Shown here: piece after piece, positions 44,561 to 57,169 of the stretch
Numbering within the stretch: the stretch's first letter is position 1
Layout: each line of letters opens with the position of its first letter
Source: Cricetomys ansorgei
Taxonomy: Eukaryota; Chordata; Mammalia; Rodentia; Nesomyidae
Length of the DNA stretch: 64,000 nt
Reading direction: 5' to 3'
NCBI GenBank assembly: GCA_026225945.1
Contig: JAMJFZ010001262.1
Span: forward strand, 124,001-188,000
The notes under the pieces: generated by a model
Told to the model about the DNA's origin: nothing
Seen by the model: only the letters and a program-made list of their open reading frames with translations
Database searches by the model: none
Position numbers and translations under genes: made by a program

Positions 44561-46544
44561 GACAGCCCCCTGAAGGCACACAGCCTCTAAATACCACCGC
44601 AATGAAAATTTACAACGTAGCGAAAAATATTCTTCACGACTTCAAAAAGGCAGCCCTCCTCCCTCATGCTCCTGCCTCAGGCTTGCAAGAGGACCTGCCC
44701 ATTGGACTCTCTACCACCACGTGACAGCAGTGGAAGAGAGTATGAAGGACATCATTCTCAGCATATCTTTTAATCTAGGGAGACAGGGAGTTTACAATTG
44801 TTTACTTTGGTCCTTAACCTAAGTGCTCTTGAAATATTCTGACAACTCCACTCTGATTTTCATGCTCATGGCTACCACAGATGAAGCGGTACTGAGACAG
44901 GGGAGGGTTTCCTTGGGTATGGAGATGCTGTGGCTACCCACAGAAAGTGACCTTACCAAGGCTGAAAAACAAAAGAAGCAACTTCATTATACCAAAAGAT
45001 GCTCGTGTGGATAACTGAAGATGTCTTCCTTTCTTCCTGCTGTGAGCTTGCCCTGTACCCACAAGCTGGCTCCATCATCCTGCATGTACCTTATGCCTGT
45101 TATAACACTTGAAATTTAAACAGTAAATTAGACTTCCAGACAGAAATGAAAACAGAAAAGCCAGAGTGCCGTTTATGTTGAGCCGAATGATCATTTTACT
45201 CACAGCTGCTTTAATCTGATAGAATTCTAAAATTAGAAACACCTTAATGAGTTTATCTCTGGGTCAAATTTCTTGATCAGCTTGCCATCAAAATGCTATT
45301 ATTTAATTCATTTCTTTTGGTAATGGCTGCTTACAAATAACTTGCTAATGCACAGAGAATTGAGAATGACACTGTTCCTTCATGCTGATAAAAGCTCATC
45401 TGCACAGCCTGGAGGAGAGAAGAGCCAGGGATATTTTTCTAGAGATATTGTTTACTTCTAAATCACAGTCTGTTCCGATGTCACTGTAACCATTTTACAC
45501 AATAGAAATACGATAAAGGATTTTTGATAAAATGGTGCAGCCTCGACTGTAGCATGCGGATCACAGGGATTAAAGACCCAGATAGACTTTTTCCTCTTCT
45601 GTCAGATAAATAAAAGACTTCATCTAGAGGATTACAGTGACCTGCAGATGCATTAACACATTTATTATTTACCCACTATGTGAACAAATATGCCTAGTGC
45701 TAGGCAGATATAGACAGGAACATGATCCTCTCTTGAACCTTTAGTATCTCTGGGTGTAAGGAAATAAGAAAGAGCTAAAGCAAAGCAGAAAGGAAGGCCA
45801 CAGAGCATGTTAGTATATAGCCAAAATTAGTGTTATTCGGACTCCTTTTGCAATCTGTTACCAGCCATTCAGGAGCAGAGTTTTAAACTGCATTTAGATT
45901 TACCAAATTTGCAAGAACATAAGAAATAACAGAACCAAAGAAATCACCACCTTTCAGACAGTGGAAGCACAATCACCACTGGTTGTATAGAGAAGATGCT
46001 CAATCGGACAAGGAGGTTGGCACATTCATATCTCATAAAATTGAGTCCTCTCCTGTCATTTAACACATTTTCCCCATCAACATTCTCTTGCTTGGAATCC
46101 ACCACCTGTTCCTCACCACAAGGTGCCCTTTATGCATCTCTCTATTTTTCTCTTTCTTTACACAGGCACACTTGTGAAAGGGTTGCCTACACGTATTGCT
46201 TCTGTTTATTCATTTAAATGTTGGCTCAAGCACCACCAATTTGGTACCACATTGTAGTCATTAGTCCAGATGTCCCTATCATCTGCTCTTTCTCATCCTA
46301 GTGCTCTAGGGTCCATCCTGATGGTCTCCTCTGTCCTGAGCTCTCTCTTATCCCTGTTTCTAGGATACCAACTCCTTAAGATCTCCATCTCACGTGACTC
46401 AGGGTCCATTTCGTTCTCTATGTACCTAACTTTCTGCGTTTCCCTTTTTCCTCGGATTCCATTATTGTCCTCTTAATTGGTTCATTTCTCAGGGTACTGT
46501 GGGAAGTAGAAGTAGAGTAAGCTTTGGACAAGCATGTTGGTTTG
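44561..46544. other. Repeat-poor sequence, no gene seen
   Basis: Includes a second block (about 45170-45600) with unusually little simple sequence and no recognised repeat. Otherwise short frames only. Confidence 0.45.
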
Positions 46545-46665
46545 CTCTTTGATCCTACCAGTTATTAGCAGTGTGACCCCAGATACCTTATTTGACTCCT
46601 CTGAACCGTTGCTTCCTTGTTCTCAACAAGATAAGGCTGACTATGTACAATTCTCTGTGAGAAGT
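46545..46665 (+). mobile_element. MIR-type ancient SINE
   Basis: GCAGTGTGACCCCAGATACCTTATTTGACTCCTCTGAACCGTTGCTTCCTTGTTCTCAACAAGATAAGGCTGACTATG follows the MIR core (GTGTGACCTTGGGCAAG, CTCTGAGCC, TCCTCATCTGTAAAATGGGGATAATA) with many substitutions. As a mammal-wide repeat it implies old, stable sequence here. Confidence 0.6.
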
Positions 46666-47317
46666 GATAACCTTGGGCTTACTACAAGGTATGTGCTCAC
46701 TCTGCATGGCTTCTCCCCTTTGCATTGCGAGTGGCCTGACTCATTTCTCTAGCTCAGCCCTTACCCTGTTCCTATGAAAACATAACATGCCCCTCCCAAG
46801 GCCTGTAACTCACTCAATAAATGAGCCTTGTACTTATTGTCACCTGGGGTCTCATTGTCCTAAAATCTCTTGATTCAATTGTCTTCTGAATTTTCCACCC
46901 TCCTCGTGGTAATTTGGACTGCTTCAATTTATTCTCGGTACACTTGAATTAATCTTCTGACTCCAACCATTTCCCTTCCCGCCTTCCATTTCCCTCCATA
47001 GCTATCACTGGTGCAGCATGAGCACTGAAAGCCTTCTCTGCTCCCCACTGTGTAGAGAACAAAGCTGTCAGCATATTCCCTTTACTCTAAGTGTCTCACC
47101 TTTTCTCCATCTCCATTTCATAAATGGTTTGCTTGGCAATCTGCTGGTGAATTTCCTAGTTAACCTGTCCTAACATTCACGATGCCTTGTAGGAACTGAT
47201 TTCTCTGTTGAGTGTACTTTACTTATCTCATTCATTCCTTAACTCTCAGCTCATATATGACCTTTTCTATAGAGTCTTTCCTAACACATTATCTCACTTC
47301 AACTATATATATATGTT
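46666..47317. other. Unique sequence, no gene seen
   Basis: Nothing recognised; an AATAAATGAGCC run near 46817 resembles a poly-A signal but no transcript unit is visible. Confidence 0.4.
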
Positions 47318-47438
47318 TTCTCTGTTGGAACTCTGGCTGCTGGCTGTCCTGGAACTCACTTTATATGCCAGGCTGGCCTCCAACTCACAGAGTGCCTCCC
47401 AAGCGCTGCGATTAGAGGCATGGGCCACCACTACCTAG
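47318..47438 (-). mobile_element. B1 SINE, antisense
   Basis: CTGGCTGTCCTGGAACTCACTTTATATGCCAGGCTGGCCTCCAACTCACAGAGTGCCTCCCAAGCGCTGCGATTAGAGGCATGGGCCACCAC is a clear reverse complement of B1, including the 7SL-related Pol III region. Confidence 0.9.
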
Positions 47439-47489
47439 CTATGTATTCTTAAAATTTCAACAACTATTTATTTTCATTCAACACATCTT

Positions 47490-47870
47490 TATTGGATAAT
47501 GAATTAGTTATCTACTACTCCATAACAAATGACCCACAAACTTAATAGCTTGGACAAAAATTTATTAAATAGTGACAACTCCCAAAATTCATGAATGAAT
47601 TTAAGGAGATTTTCTAGCTCTCACAAGCTAAATTAAGGTGCTTTCAGTGTTGTAGCCAACTTTAAGATTTGACTGGGGAAATCTGTCCTCATACTCACTC
47701 AGGGTGTCAGAGCTGAGGACTAGGGAACTTAGGCTGAGAGACTCACAGACTTCTTGATGCATAGTCTGAGACTGCTCTTAAGTTTCTCACTCTCCACTAG
47801 ATTAAATCAGACTGTGAAAGCCTATTTCATCAGAGAAAGCAAGTGGAAGACAGAGGGGTGGGTGGGGGGC
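47490..47870. mobile_element. Ancient eutherian repeat, probably LTR-related
   Basis: GTTATCTACTACTCCATAACAAATGACCCACAAACTTAATAGCTTGG resembles the common mammalian repeat with CTATTGCTGCATAACAAAT...CCCAAAACTTAGTGGC. I recognise the motif but cannot fix the family name or right border. Confidence 0.45.
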
Positions 47871-47879
47871 AAAGATCTT

Positions 47880-48247
47880 AGTTCATTTGGACTGATGCAA
47901 CAAAAATACCATAAACTAAAGTGTCTTAATTAAGATTTGGAGGCTTAAAGTCTGAGGTCAGGATGCTGCCGTGGTTAGGTGATTGGGTAGACTGCTCCCC
48001 CAACCACAAGGCCTTTTTTTCTTTTTTGATAGTATTTTTATATCTACACTTGATACACAGCAGAGAAAGAAAAAGCAAAGTAAAACTTATGTTTCTTATA
48101 AAGACATTAATCCCATTTCTGTGGGCTCCATCCTTACATCCCGATTGCCTCCTCTAAGGGGCTTGCCGCCTATTACTATATCATATTTGGAGTTGACATT
48201 CCAAAATAGGAACATTGGAGGGGAAACACAGAAATTCAGCCCATAGC
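47880..48247 (-). mobile_element. MST-like MaLR LTR, ancient
   Basis: On the plus strand: GACTGATGCAACAAAAATACCATAAACTAAAG, then GGAGGCTTAAAGTCTGAGGTC, CTTATAAAGACATTAATCCCATT, GGGCTCCATCCTTACATC and AAATTCAGCCCATAGCAACC. This is the antisense order of MST/THE1-type LTRs, which are shared by eutherians. Together with the MIR at 46545 it shows that this stretch predates the rodent radiation. Confidence 0.75.
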
Positions 48248-49236
48248 AACCAGCTAGATGGACAGTTACATCCTCTCATTTTTGTTATAAGTTTTTTAGG
48301 AGTAAGAAGTCGTTATTAGTAGCACTCAGTCAGTGGTAGGAATGATAGTACCATGATAGAAACAGGAGCAGGGGACGCTGGACACCAGGGGACCATATAC
48401 TGGGCTGTGTTCTTCTTGGAATTAATGAATGCTACCTTATTAGGTAAAAGAAAATGAAGATAAATGGCTGAAGTAGTCTTAACACAAGCACAACAGAACA
48501 TAATCTAAGTATATTGATTAGAAAAAGCACTTGACTGAAGTTACAGAAAACCCGCTGACCGATAGCAAACCTACTGGATTTTAATCTCCCCTGTAATATG
48601 AAATCTAGGGACAGGTTATTACTGCCGTGGGTTTTGTGACGGTAAATCAGAGGCAGGATCACTGTATTTCTCTTGTGTTCTCGCCTTCTCCTCAACCCCA
48701 TGGTGACTACTGCACCTCCGGATATTGTTTTGTTTTAAGGCAAGAAGAAATTAGTAGGAAATTACTCTTTAAGCCAGTTATTCATCTCCTGTGGTTGGAT
48801 GGGGGCCTACCTCCCTAAAACCAAGAGCAAGTTGCATGCTGTTATCAAGGACCAAGATGGGTCTTGGGAGGCTTAGGTGACTTAGAAACTGGTAGGCAGA
48901 GTAACTCTCCAATATGCTAACGTCTATAAACCTATTAATATACTTCCTTAACATGGCAAAAAAGTCTTTGTAGATGCTATTAAATTACAATGTTGAGATG
49001 GGAAATGATCCTCTACTTTTCAAAGGAGTTTAGTGTTCTTTATAAATGAAAGGGAAGGCAAGACGGGTAAAATAGAAAAGAGAACAGATGTTGGCGCACT
49101 GTGATCACTGGCTTTGAAGATGAAAGGGGGTCATGCGCCAAGGATCCCGGGAATTCTCGATGCTGAAATAGAAAATCAGATCCTTCCTCTGACTTCTAGA
49201 TGGCATGCAACCTCATTAACATCTTAATTTTTGTTT
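48248..49236. other. Unique sequence, no gene seen
   Basis: Short frames only; no repeats confidently seen. Confidence 0.45.
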
Positions 49237-49540
49237 AAGTTTTAGTATTACTCTGACCAGGTACCTCACGTAACAACTTAAAAAGAGAAATTGTTTATTT
49301 TGGCTCATGTTTCTAGCGGGTTTGGAACGTGGTCAATTGGCTCTGCTTCTGGGCCCACAATGATTCACAACGTAACAGCGGTGGGAATAGGAGACAGAAT
49401 CCACTCGCCCTGAGATGAACAGAAAGCAGAGAGGAAGGAATTTTCAGGCACATATCTGATGACCTGTGTTCTGTAGCCGAGTGGGTCCCACCGCTCGAAG
49501 TTTCCGGAGCCTCCCAAAGTAGAGCCGACAGCTGAGGCCA
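49237..49540 (-). mobile_element. Rodent MaLR-type LTR, antisense, partial
   Basis: ATTACTCTGACCAGGTACCTCACGTAACAACTTAAAAAGAGAAATTGTTTATTTTGGCTCATGTTTCTAG parallels the 3' terminus of rodent MaLR LTRs in reverse complement, and CAGAAAGCAGAGAGGAAGG follows at the expected place. The distal U3 part is too diverged to define. Confidence 0.6.
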
Positions 49541-51887
49541 TCCGTGCCTTTTACACAGAAGCCGGTGTGGGACAGTTCATATTTAAACCCTTAACAACTT
49601 TAATTCAGAGAGAGTCACATTACACATTCTTCCTTCATAATTACAAGTAAATTGTGCTGCTCGGAGCCGCCCAGTTTGTGGTAGCAGCGTTAGGAAAGCA
49701 AAGCAAGCTGAGGAAATGGCACACCAGATCTGCTAATTTCCCTTTTCCCCTGTGACCTTGGGATTACCTTCACCATAGTACCAACACCTCCCTCAGACAA
49801 CACCTCCCAATGCCTTTGAAGGCAGGAATTAATTCTTTTCCTTTTCAAATTTGAGTTGGATTTATAGCTAACTGACTTATAAAAGCGTAAAAATGTGTAT
49901 ATCAATGTGGTAACATGTGACGCTTCAAAATGTGTTTATTCTGTGTAATATTTAAATCAGGTTAAATTTACCTATCACCTCAAAACCTGTCATTTTTATG
50001 CTTTACGTTTTTTTACACTAAAAGTACATTTAAAATACTTTTTACATTTCCATTTTGTGGCTTGAGCAACAGACACAAAAATGTGTTTTTTAAATGAATG
50101 GAAGACACCTTTAACCACATTTAAAAAAAAAAATGACTAAGGATTTTAACAAAAAAAAATTTAAATCAATTTCTAAACTTAAACAATGAAAGTAGTTGAA
50201 CACATGCAAGGTCCAGAGTTTTAAACAAAGAACCAGATTCAAAGTATGTTAAATTAGATGTATCATGGCATTTTTGCATGTATGTATTCCCTTTTATGGA
50301 TAGCATATGATGGGAGCTGGTGATGGAGGGCAGAGCAGATGATGAAAGAAAAAGCACACAGGTTCTTAGGTACTTGAATAATGTTTTACCAGAGCAATCA
50401 ATAAAATCAGAGACATTTCCTGTTTTGATCATTAGGTGTTTCCCCAGACTGAACTAACATATTTGTAAATTAACACATGTGACACACATTGATACGTTAG
50501 ATAATTTACAGGTATTTTCTATGGATTGGAGCTATATTGATGGCTTCCAATTCTCAGGGACCAATTCTTTGAAAAAAAACCACAGAAGCGGGGAGTTATT
50601 CCTTCATCATCAGCCTCCCTAGAAGCTACTGGCTTTCAGAGCTGTTATTAATAGCGATTTTAGACAAGAACTGTGACACTTAGCACCACCAAGCCCGGAA
50701 TCTCAAAGCCTGACTTCCATCTGTTGTACATTTAATTCATTTACTGAAACCATTTTAATTCTGTTGAAAATCTAGAGTAATTACAATGAAAGGAAACAAC
50801 CCTCTAATTATTTATAAAGAACATGATCATAGACTCACATTGCCTCTGATTTTATTGCTCTGAAAGAGCATTTGGTTAAGCAGTTTTCATTGGGTGGTGG
50901 GATTGGGGGAGACATTTTTAAAAAGCTTTATGTAACCCAACCAGAAACTTTTACTGTTTGTGAAAAACACTTTTGATTTTTGAGCTCAGACACTAAAAGA
51001 ATTTGGCTTTGGCTTTTCTTCTTTGTCTTCTCTTTTTAACCTCTTTACTGGTGTGTGTCCTAAATTTAGATGCAGATTATACAATTGTCATTTCTGGTCA
51101 GACCCATTTTCATATCACTTTGGAAATGCTTCCTACAGGACATGAGACTTCTAAACCATGGAACTGAGAGTATCCAGTTTTTGACGTCTCAAAGTGTAAG
51201 AGCCTAGACACTATCCTTTGACGTCCTGCTGCAGATTTCTCACTTGCTGAATGGCTACACTTCTTTTGATTCATGTTTCTGGTCTGTAAGGTAGAAAACT
51301 ATGATAATTCAAATGCAGCATGTGCCATAGTGTTGGCATTGGTTTTAAATGCATTGATAAAATGCTTAGAACAGCCACCTGTATATAGTGGTTTTGCAAC
51401 AAGAAGTTAGCTTCTTGTTATAAACTATGATGATTTTGAATGGCCTAGTGGCTATTTATGAAACATACACGTGGTTTATTTCATTAAATCATGTAATATT
51501 GGTTCTGGGATGAGAATCTTAAAACTCAAATGATCTTATCTCACCAAGCTCACTCTACAATCTATTTTTCCACACATGTAACATACAGTGATTATTCAAA
51601 AATGCCAATGTGGTAAATGCCTCACCCCGCCCCCCCCCTCCCCATGAAGACCAACCTGACATTGCCTGGTTTTTAACTCTAGCTACTCTCTTCCCAACAT
51701 AAGCCACTAGCACTTGAGTTTTCCATTTTGAGGAAATCTCCTCCGCTGTGAGTTTCCTCAGGAGCTATTGCTTCTGCGTGCTTCACTTTAAACATCACTA
51801 AACTAAGAACCCTCCTATGTGCTCGCTCATATAGAGCCACCTTGCTTTTCCGTTGGTACCTACCACATTGTGTTGTAGTTGCCTGCC
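49541..51887. other. Repeat-poor, AT-rich sequence with candidate conserved block
   Basis: A-runs at 50123-50133 and 50151-50158. The segment 50590-50900 is free of recognised repeats and has several TAATT/ATTTA words (TAGAGTAATTACAATG, CCTCTAATTATTTATAAAG). Conservation is not tested. No gene recognised. Confidence 0.4.
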
Positions 51888-52710
51888 CAAGTTAGTTTTC
51901 ACTGTCATCTTGACACAGCCTCATGTCTTCTGAGACAAGGAATCTCATTGGAGGGATTGCCTAGAGCAGGTTGGCCTATAGGGATTGTCTTGCTTGTTGA
52001 CTGATGTAAGAGGATCCAGCCTGCCCTAGGCAGTACTATTCCTTGGGCAGATAGTCCTGAGCTATACAAATAAGAGAGCTAGATAATGTACACATGGAAT
52101 TACAACAGCATAGTTGCTTAAACAAGATGTGCACAATGACACCGCCAGTTGACATGCCAGCAAGGATGGGGAACTCTCACAAGGCCCTACCCTATACCTA
52201 CATAAAGAACTATAGGCAATTAATGGTGCTGAGAGGGGTAGAATCAATCTTCACTATGGACAGGCTACTGATAGCTTATCTCAAGTGGTCAGCCCTAAGC
52301 ATGCAAGCAACTCTAAATGGACTCAGCAGCTATATTTTTATATGCATATATGTATATGTGTAACAATACATAAATGTAACAATAGTAATTAAAGAAGAGT
52401 CATAAATTTGAGAGGGAGTTGGGGGGTCACGGGAAGGAGGAAGTTGGAGGGGAAGATAACGGAGTGGAACTGATATAAATACAATATTTATATATAAAAT
52501 CTCAATAAATAAATTATTCTAAAGAAAAAAAATAAATCTAGCTGAGAATGGGAGGTCTCAGAATTCATTCATGGTCTCTGCTTCAAATTCCTGGTTGAGC
52601 TCTTACCTGACTTTGCTCAGTGACGGGCTGTGAAGTGTAACCTGAACCCTTTTCTCCCTGAAGCTGCTGTTGGTCAGTGTTTCACCACAGTAAGACAGAG
52701 AAATTAGAAG
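51888..52710 (+). mobile_element. Rodent ERVL/MaLR-type LTR split by a LINE-1
   Basis: The left half (51888-52082) runs GTTAGTTTTCACTGTCATCTTGACAC, GGATTGCCTAGAGCAGGTTGGCC, TATTCCTTGGGCAGATAGTCC and GAGCTATACAAATAAGAGAGCTAG. The right half (52538-52710) continues CTAGCTGAGAATG, GGTCTCTGCTTCAAATTCCTG, GGCTGTGAAGTGTAACCTG and TTGGTCAGTGTTTCACCACAG. Joined in that order they follow the same LTR family as 9865-10217. The gap holds a LINE-1 3' end. Confidence 0.8.
52083..52537 (+). mobile_element. 5'-truncated LINE-1 3' end inserted in the LTR
   Basis: Runs from TAATGTACACATGG to an AATAAATAAATT...AAAAAAATAAAT tail, with the LINE-1 3' UTR order CACAATGACACCGCCAG, GACATGCCAGCAAGGATGG, CACTATGGACAGGC, GAGGGAGTTGGGGGGTCACGGG. 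CTAG occurs at both junctions, and the neighbouring AAATAA words make the exact target duplication ambiguous. The insertion is younger than its host LTR. Confidence 0.8.
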
Positions 52711-54054
52711 ATCGTCTTTTGTCCAAACCTAGTCATGTCTGAGTTCTATGAGAGGGACTATCTCCATAGCTCTAAAATCTTGATTGAGAGAAGAATGTTT
52801 TATGAAAGAATAAGTAAACCAATAATTTTTCTTATCAGATCACACAGAGAAAAAATGGGCATAGAATGCAGGACTTCCTCCATGGATAATTATGGTCAAT
52901 TCTCTGAACACTCGGGAAGGCTTTTGAAGTTGCTATGAGAATAATTTTGGTACCAAATGCAATACTCTAACTATAGAGGAGAAAAAGCAACAAAGATGAT
53001 TTATTAAGTTACTTTTTTCCTATGATAATTCTTCATCTTAGATTCTTATAAAAAGGGACACATTTTAATTTCTTGATGATGATTATAAACTTTCCACTTG
53101 TGAGGTAATTGTTTTTCTTTTCCTGTGTGCTTATATTTAATGGAGCTTAGAATAACAGAGATATTTTTGCTTGAAAACTTCAGTTTCCAAAGATTCTTGT
53201 CGTACCCAAACATCCTTATTTGACGCTTCATCAGTGATTAGGAAAGGAGAATTTTTATGCAGAGAAGTGCATGCCTCACAGTTCCCGGCTGCTATTGTGA
53301 GAAAGGATAGGATCCTTCACCTGCTCTTACAAATGTGCTAGGAGTTGTAAGCTACAACTTTTCTCTGTGCAAAGCTGAAGAGGCAATCTCAGAGCTCACA
53401 GTTTCTGATGCTTGTGTAAAAACACGTCATTGGCACAGTCCTCACATTCACTTTGGCGAAAGGAAATGGCTCCAGCCCAGCATTCTGAGCTCCAAGCAGC
53501 GCCCTCGCCTGTCCCCTCATCCTCAGCCACACCTTCTCCAGCCTGGTCAGCCTTGACAATCCCAGGGATAGTTTCTTTACCCTTGTTTTCTTTAGCAACC
53601 GGTAGTTCAGGATGCTGCTTTTCCACACAGCCCTTCCACTAGCAAGCTGTCCCATGTCCGCCTGAAGCTCTATCTCATTACCTCCCGTGTGAGCAGTTCT
53701 TAGAAGCCTATACTCTACCCTTGAAAAATTCAGTCCTCTCTGAACACCCTCTTGCCATCACTAAACGTTGGCAGTTTCTTCGGTACTCTCAGAAGAAGGC
53801 TGCTTTTTCACCTGCATTTTTGTACAACTGCAGCGAGAAATAATCCTGTTTCTCACTGATACCATTTCGTCCTCCTTTCCTCCCACAAAACACTGGCTTA
53901 GACTTTGACTCATCAGAATCTGCCACCTACTATCTCTCCTATTTGACACCACCTACTGATTCCCCTCATAATTTAATGACATTGCTTCAGGTCCGTGAAA
54001 CTGAATCTCTGTAGGATACTTGAACGCGTGTTTTCTTTGGTTTTGTTTGGAAGA
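52711..54054. other. Anonymous sequence, no gene seen
   Basis: Overlapping frames at 53335-53655 run on both strands for 73-88 codons in a locally GC-richer patch, but none is recognised and they conflict with each other. Confidence 0.45.

Positions 54055-54089
<35 letters not shown>
54055..54089 (+). repeat. (CA)n microsatellite
   Basis: About 17 perfect CA units. The 54020-54340 frame reads through it. Confidence 0.97.
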
Positions 54090-54090
<1 letters not shown>

Positions 54091-56083
54091 GTCTGAGAGC
54101 GGTAGTGAAGAAAGAAGTCTGACTGAGGAGAAACTGGCGTCTGATCCAGCTACAAAGAGGCCTCAGTTAGCTCATGCCAAAATTGAAAGCTGCGTGTTCC
54201 TTCCATTTCATGGTCCAGAGATACAGGGAAGACAGGCTGAAGTATATCACCATAGTACCATCACTTTCCAGGGTATGTATGCCCTGCCAAGGTCTCCAGT
54301 GTACTTAAGAGTCCTTGTCGAGCAAGTAGGATTACTTTAATTTTTGGCCTACTAACTAATGTGATATTCTGTGGAATGATGTCCAGATTTCCTTCAAAGT
54401 AGGGCAGGAGGAAGTTAATATCATTCTGGATCAGGAAATCAATGTGTACTATTGTCTACACAACATTAATACAGCTAACTCCTGATCCTCCTTCCTGATA
54501 GAGATGAAAAAGAATGTTCACCAGATCAGTGTTTATATACATAAGCTACATGTGTCCTGGACAGCATACCACATCTGGCACTGTACTTCCTATTCGCTTG
54601 TTTTCTGGTAGCACAGAATATAGTTTATTCACTGGGATATATCTAATTTTTAGGGGCCAGACTATGAATGATACATGAATATGGTGGGCTGTATCCCTAC
54701 ATCTTTAGGGCAGCACTAATCTCTGTCATTGCCTCTGGCTGTAGTGAAAACTCCCCTGGGTTCAAGAAGGTAGGAAAGCTTAGTCTTATTTCATTTTTAA
54801 TATGCTCCCTGCTTAAAACACATTGCTGGTGTTTGTTTCAAAGGTCTGACTACCAATCTGTATGTCCAGGGAAGCAAGAATCCTCTCATAGTGGCAGGAG
54901 TCTCAGTTATAATTCCATGATAGACCATCTGCCATGGCAGGTGTTGGTGATACTGAAGTCACAGCCAGCCAGGTTAGCAGATGTATGGAGTTGGAGGGAT
55001 AGGTAGACTAAAAAACAAATAAGCAAACACAAACAACTCAACTTGCAAAGAAGTTGAAGAAAAGAGATGAATCGATCCAGCACACACTGGGTAAACTTTT
55101 GAAAACTCTTGAGCTGAACAATGAGTTGGTAAATGAGGGTCTTGGAATGATTGGAACATGCCGAAAAATCTGCCCAAGGATGATGGAAAATAGCACAGGC
55201 ATGAAGTAATAAGGTCATGAACCAAGATGGAAACTGAAATGGTGAAATAATAACTCACTTAAATAGGTTGGAAACATCTTGATAATATTAGAATCTAGAA
55301 TAGTGGAAAGAGAAAGGTATCTGTCAGAGCTGATTCTGAGTGATGGGAAAAAAGTTATTCTCTTTCAAGCAATAGGAGGAGGATGTGGAGAAGAAACATT
55401 TAGAATACAGAACAGTGAATTTGGTTTGACCACATCAATTGTAAGTTGATGATAGAGCAACACATTGGAATTGTCCCTTACCAAACATAAATGTAAAATT
55501 ATAGACTCAGATGAGCATTCCACAAAGCTATAAAACTTTAAACGTGGAAAGGATTCCTTTTAAGGGACTAATTAGAACCTATTCAGGTGCTTCAGTGAAG
55601 GATGGCAGTGGTGATTTTCAAGAAGTTGTGGAGAGTTTTTGAAGTTTATGCTTGAATAATATTTGGAGACGTTAGCATGTACCTTTCCCACCGCATTTTC
55701 CTGTCCATTTCCTTCTATTAACTCAGCAGCAGAGTCTGTGCTTCATTGCCTATGAGAGAGTGAAAGGCAAGGAAAAAGCCCAGAAGCAGCATTTAGAATC
55801 TAGTTTCACTAGAAACTAGAAGAGGTATAAGGAAAAGACAATTTTTGGTTGTAACAGACAAAGAATGGAAGAGGCAAAAATGAGAGAGGCCCCCTTCAGA
55901 TAAAAATAGAGCTCAGAGACTCTGGGGCAGAAAGAATTTGTCCTTTATTTCCTTGGAGAAGAGACTGCCAAACCTCAAATAAAACTTGCTTCAAACAGTG
56001 GTGTTCTACCATGGCTGTGTCTGAGATGACCTGATTTGTCTTAGCTAGGAATCTGTACACATAGTAATATCCAGGTCTTTATC
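54090..56083. other. Anonymous sequence, no gene seen
   Basis: Longest frames about 95-112 codons with no recognised family. Frames at 54668-55006 (plus) and 54907-55258 (minus) overlap on opposite strands. Confidence 0.45.
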
Positions 56084-56420
56084 TGTGGTGGTCTGAATGA
56101 GAATGGCTCCCATAAGCTAGGCTCATATGTTTGAATATTTGGCAGAATTGCCTGGGATGGATTAGGAGGCGTGGTTCTGTTGGTGGACATGTCTCACCAG
56201 AGAAAGACTTTGTGATTTCAAAGCACTCATGCATTCCCAGTGTGCACTCTGCCTTCCGCTTGTGGTCTGAGATGTGAGCTCTCAGTGTTTAGGCTGCCAT
56301 GATTTATCTCTGCAATCGTCTACTCCAACCTCTGAAACCATAAGCTAAATTCAACACAACGCTTTATTTTATGTTTCCTTGATCATAGTGTTTTATCACA
56401 GAAATAGAAAAATAAATAAT
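56084..56420 (+). mobile_element. Rodent MaLR-type LTR, diverged
   Basis: Opens TGTGGTGGTCTGAATGAGAATGGCTCCC and continues CATATGTTTGAATATTTGG, GATTAGGAGGCGTGGTTCTGTTGG, GATGTGAGCTCTCAG, CTCTGAAACCATAAGC and TGATCATAGTGTTTTATCACAGAAATAG, in the same order as 38744-39094 and 62954-63302. The 3' border is approximate. The 56379-56768 frame starts in its end and is not credible. Confidence 0.8.
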
Positions 56421-57096
56421 ACAACCTCCATATATTTTGGGTTTAAATGGTCTTTGTTGACCACAGAAATACACATTTCTCCAACTGCTTCTCCAGGTGA
56501 TTTGTATGGTAGCCATATTCGCTTGCTTAGAGCAGGCTTTCACAAACTTATCAGTACAGATATTTGGAAGAGTAATTTACTTTTTGCATCAGAGTCTGTA
56601 AATGGGGAAATACTTTTTTGCATTCTTATTTCAGCAGAATTCTTGGCCTCTCATCACCATGATTCCAGAAAATTCTTCTCACTTTTAGTTGCACCAATAA
56701 AAAATTGCCCACCTTTCTGGGGTGGGGGTCACAAAATTCTTCCAATTATAAACAAGTGGTCTAGATAAACCACAGGGTTCAAATTTCCTGGATTTAGTCA
56801 GATATGACAAAGAAGCAGCTGAGAGTGTTCAAACCTTGAGGAGACAGTGGATGGATCAGAAAAAAAAAATGTCTGAACATGATGAATTACATAAATCAAT
56901 GACATATCATCCTTTCTATTTCTTAAACTTGGGGTCATGCACTATGACAACTTCTGAGGTCTTGGTACCCTTTGAGGGTAAAGTTTCTGGATGGTGTTGG
57001 GGAGGGTCTGTGGGGAAGTTCCAGTAGCTGTTGGAATTTCCTGCAAACCTTATGATATGGGGCTTCAATCTAAAAAAATTATAAGAGAGACAGAAG
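56421..57096. other. Anonymous sequence, no gene seen
   Basis: No recognised gene or repeat; a short A-run at 56861-56870. Confidence 0.4.
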
Positions 57097-57125
57097 TTTA
57101 TTTATTTATTTATTCATTCATCCAT

Positions 57126-57169
<44 letters not shown>

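Noticed and set aside
53335..53655. Overlapping frames on both strands in a GC-richer patch
   Set aside because: Possible exon considered; no splice context or recognisable protein, and opposing frames are mutually exclusive.
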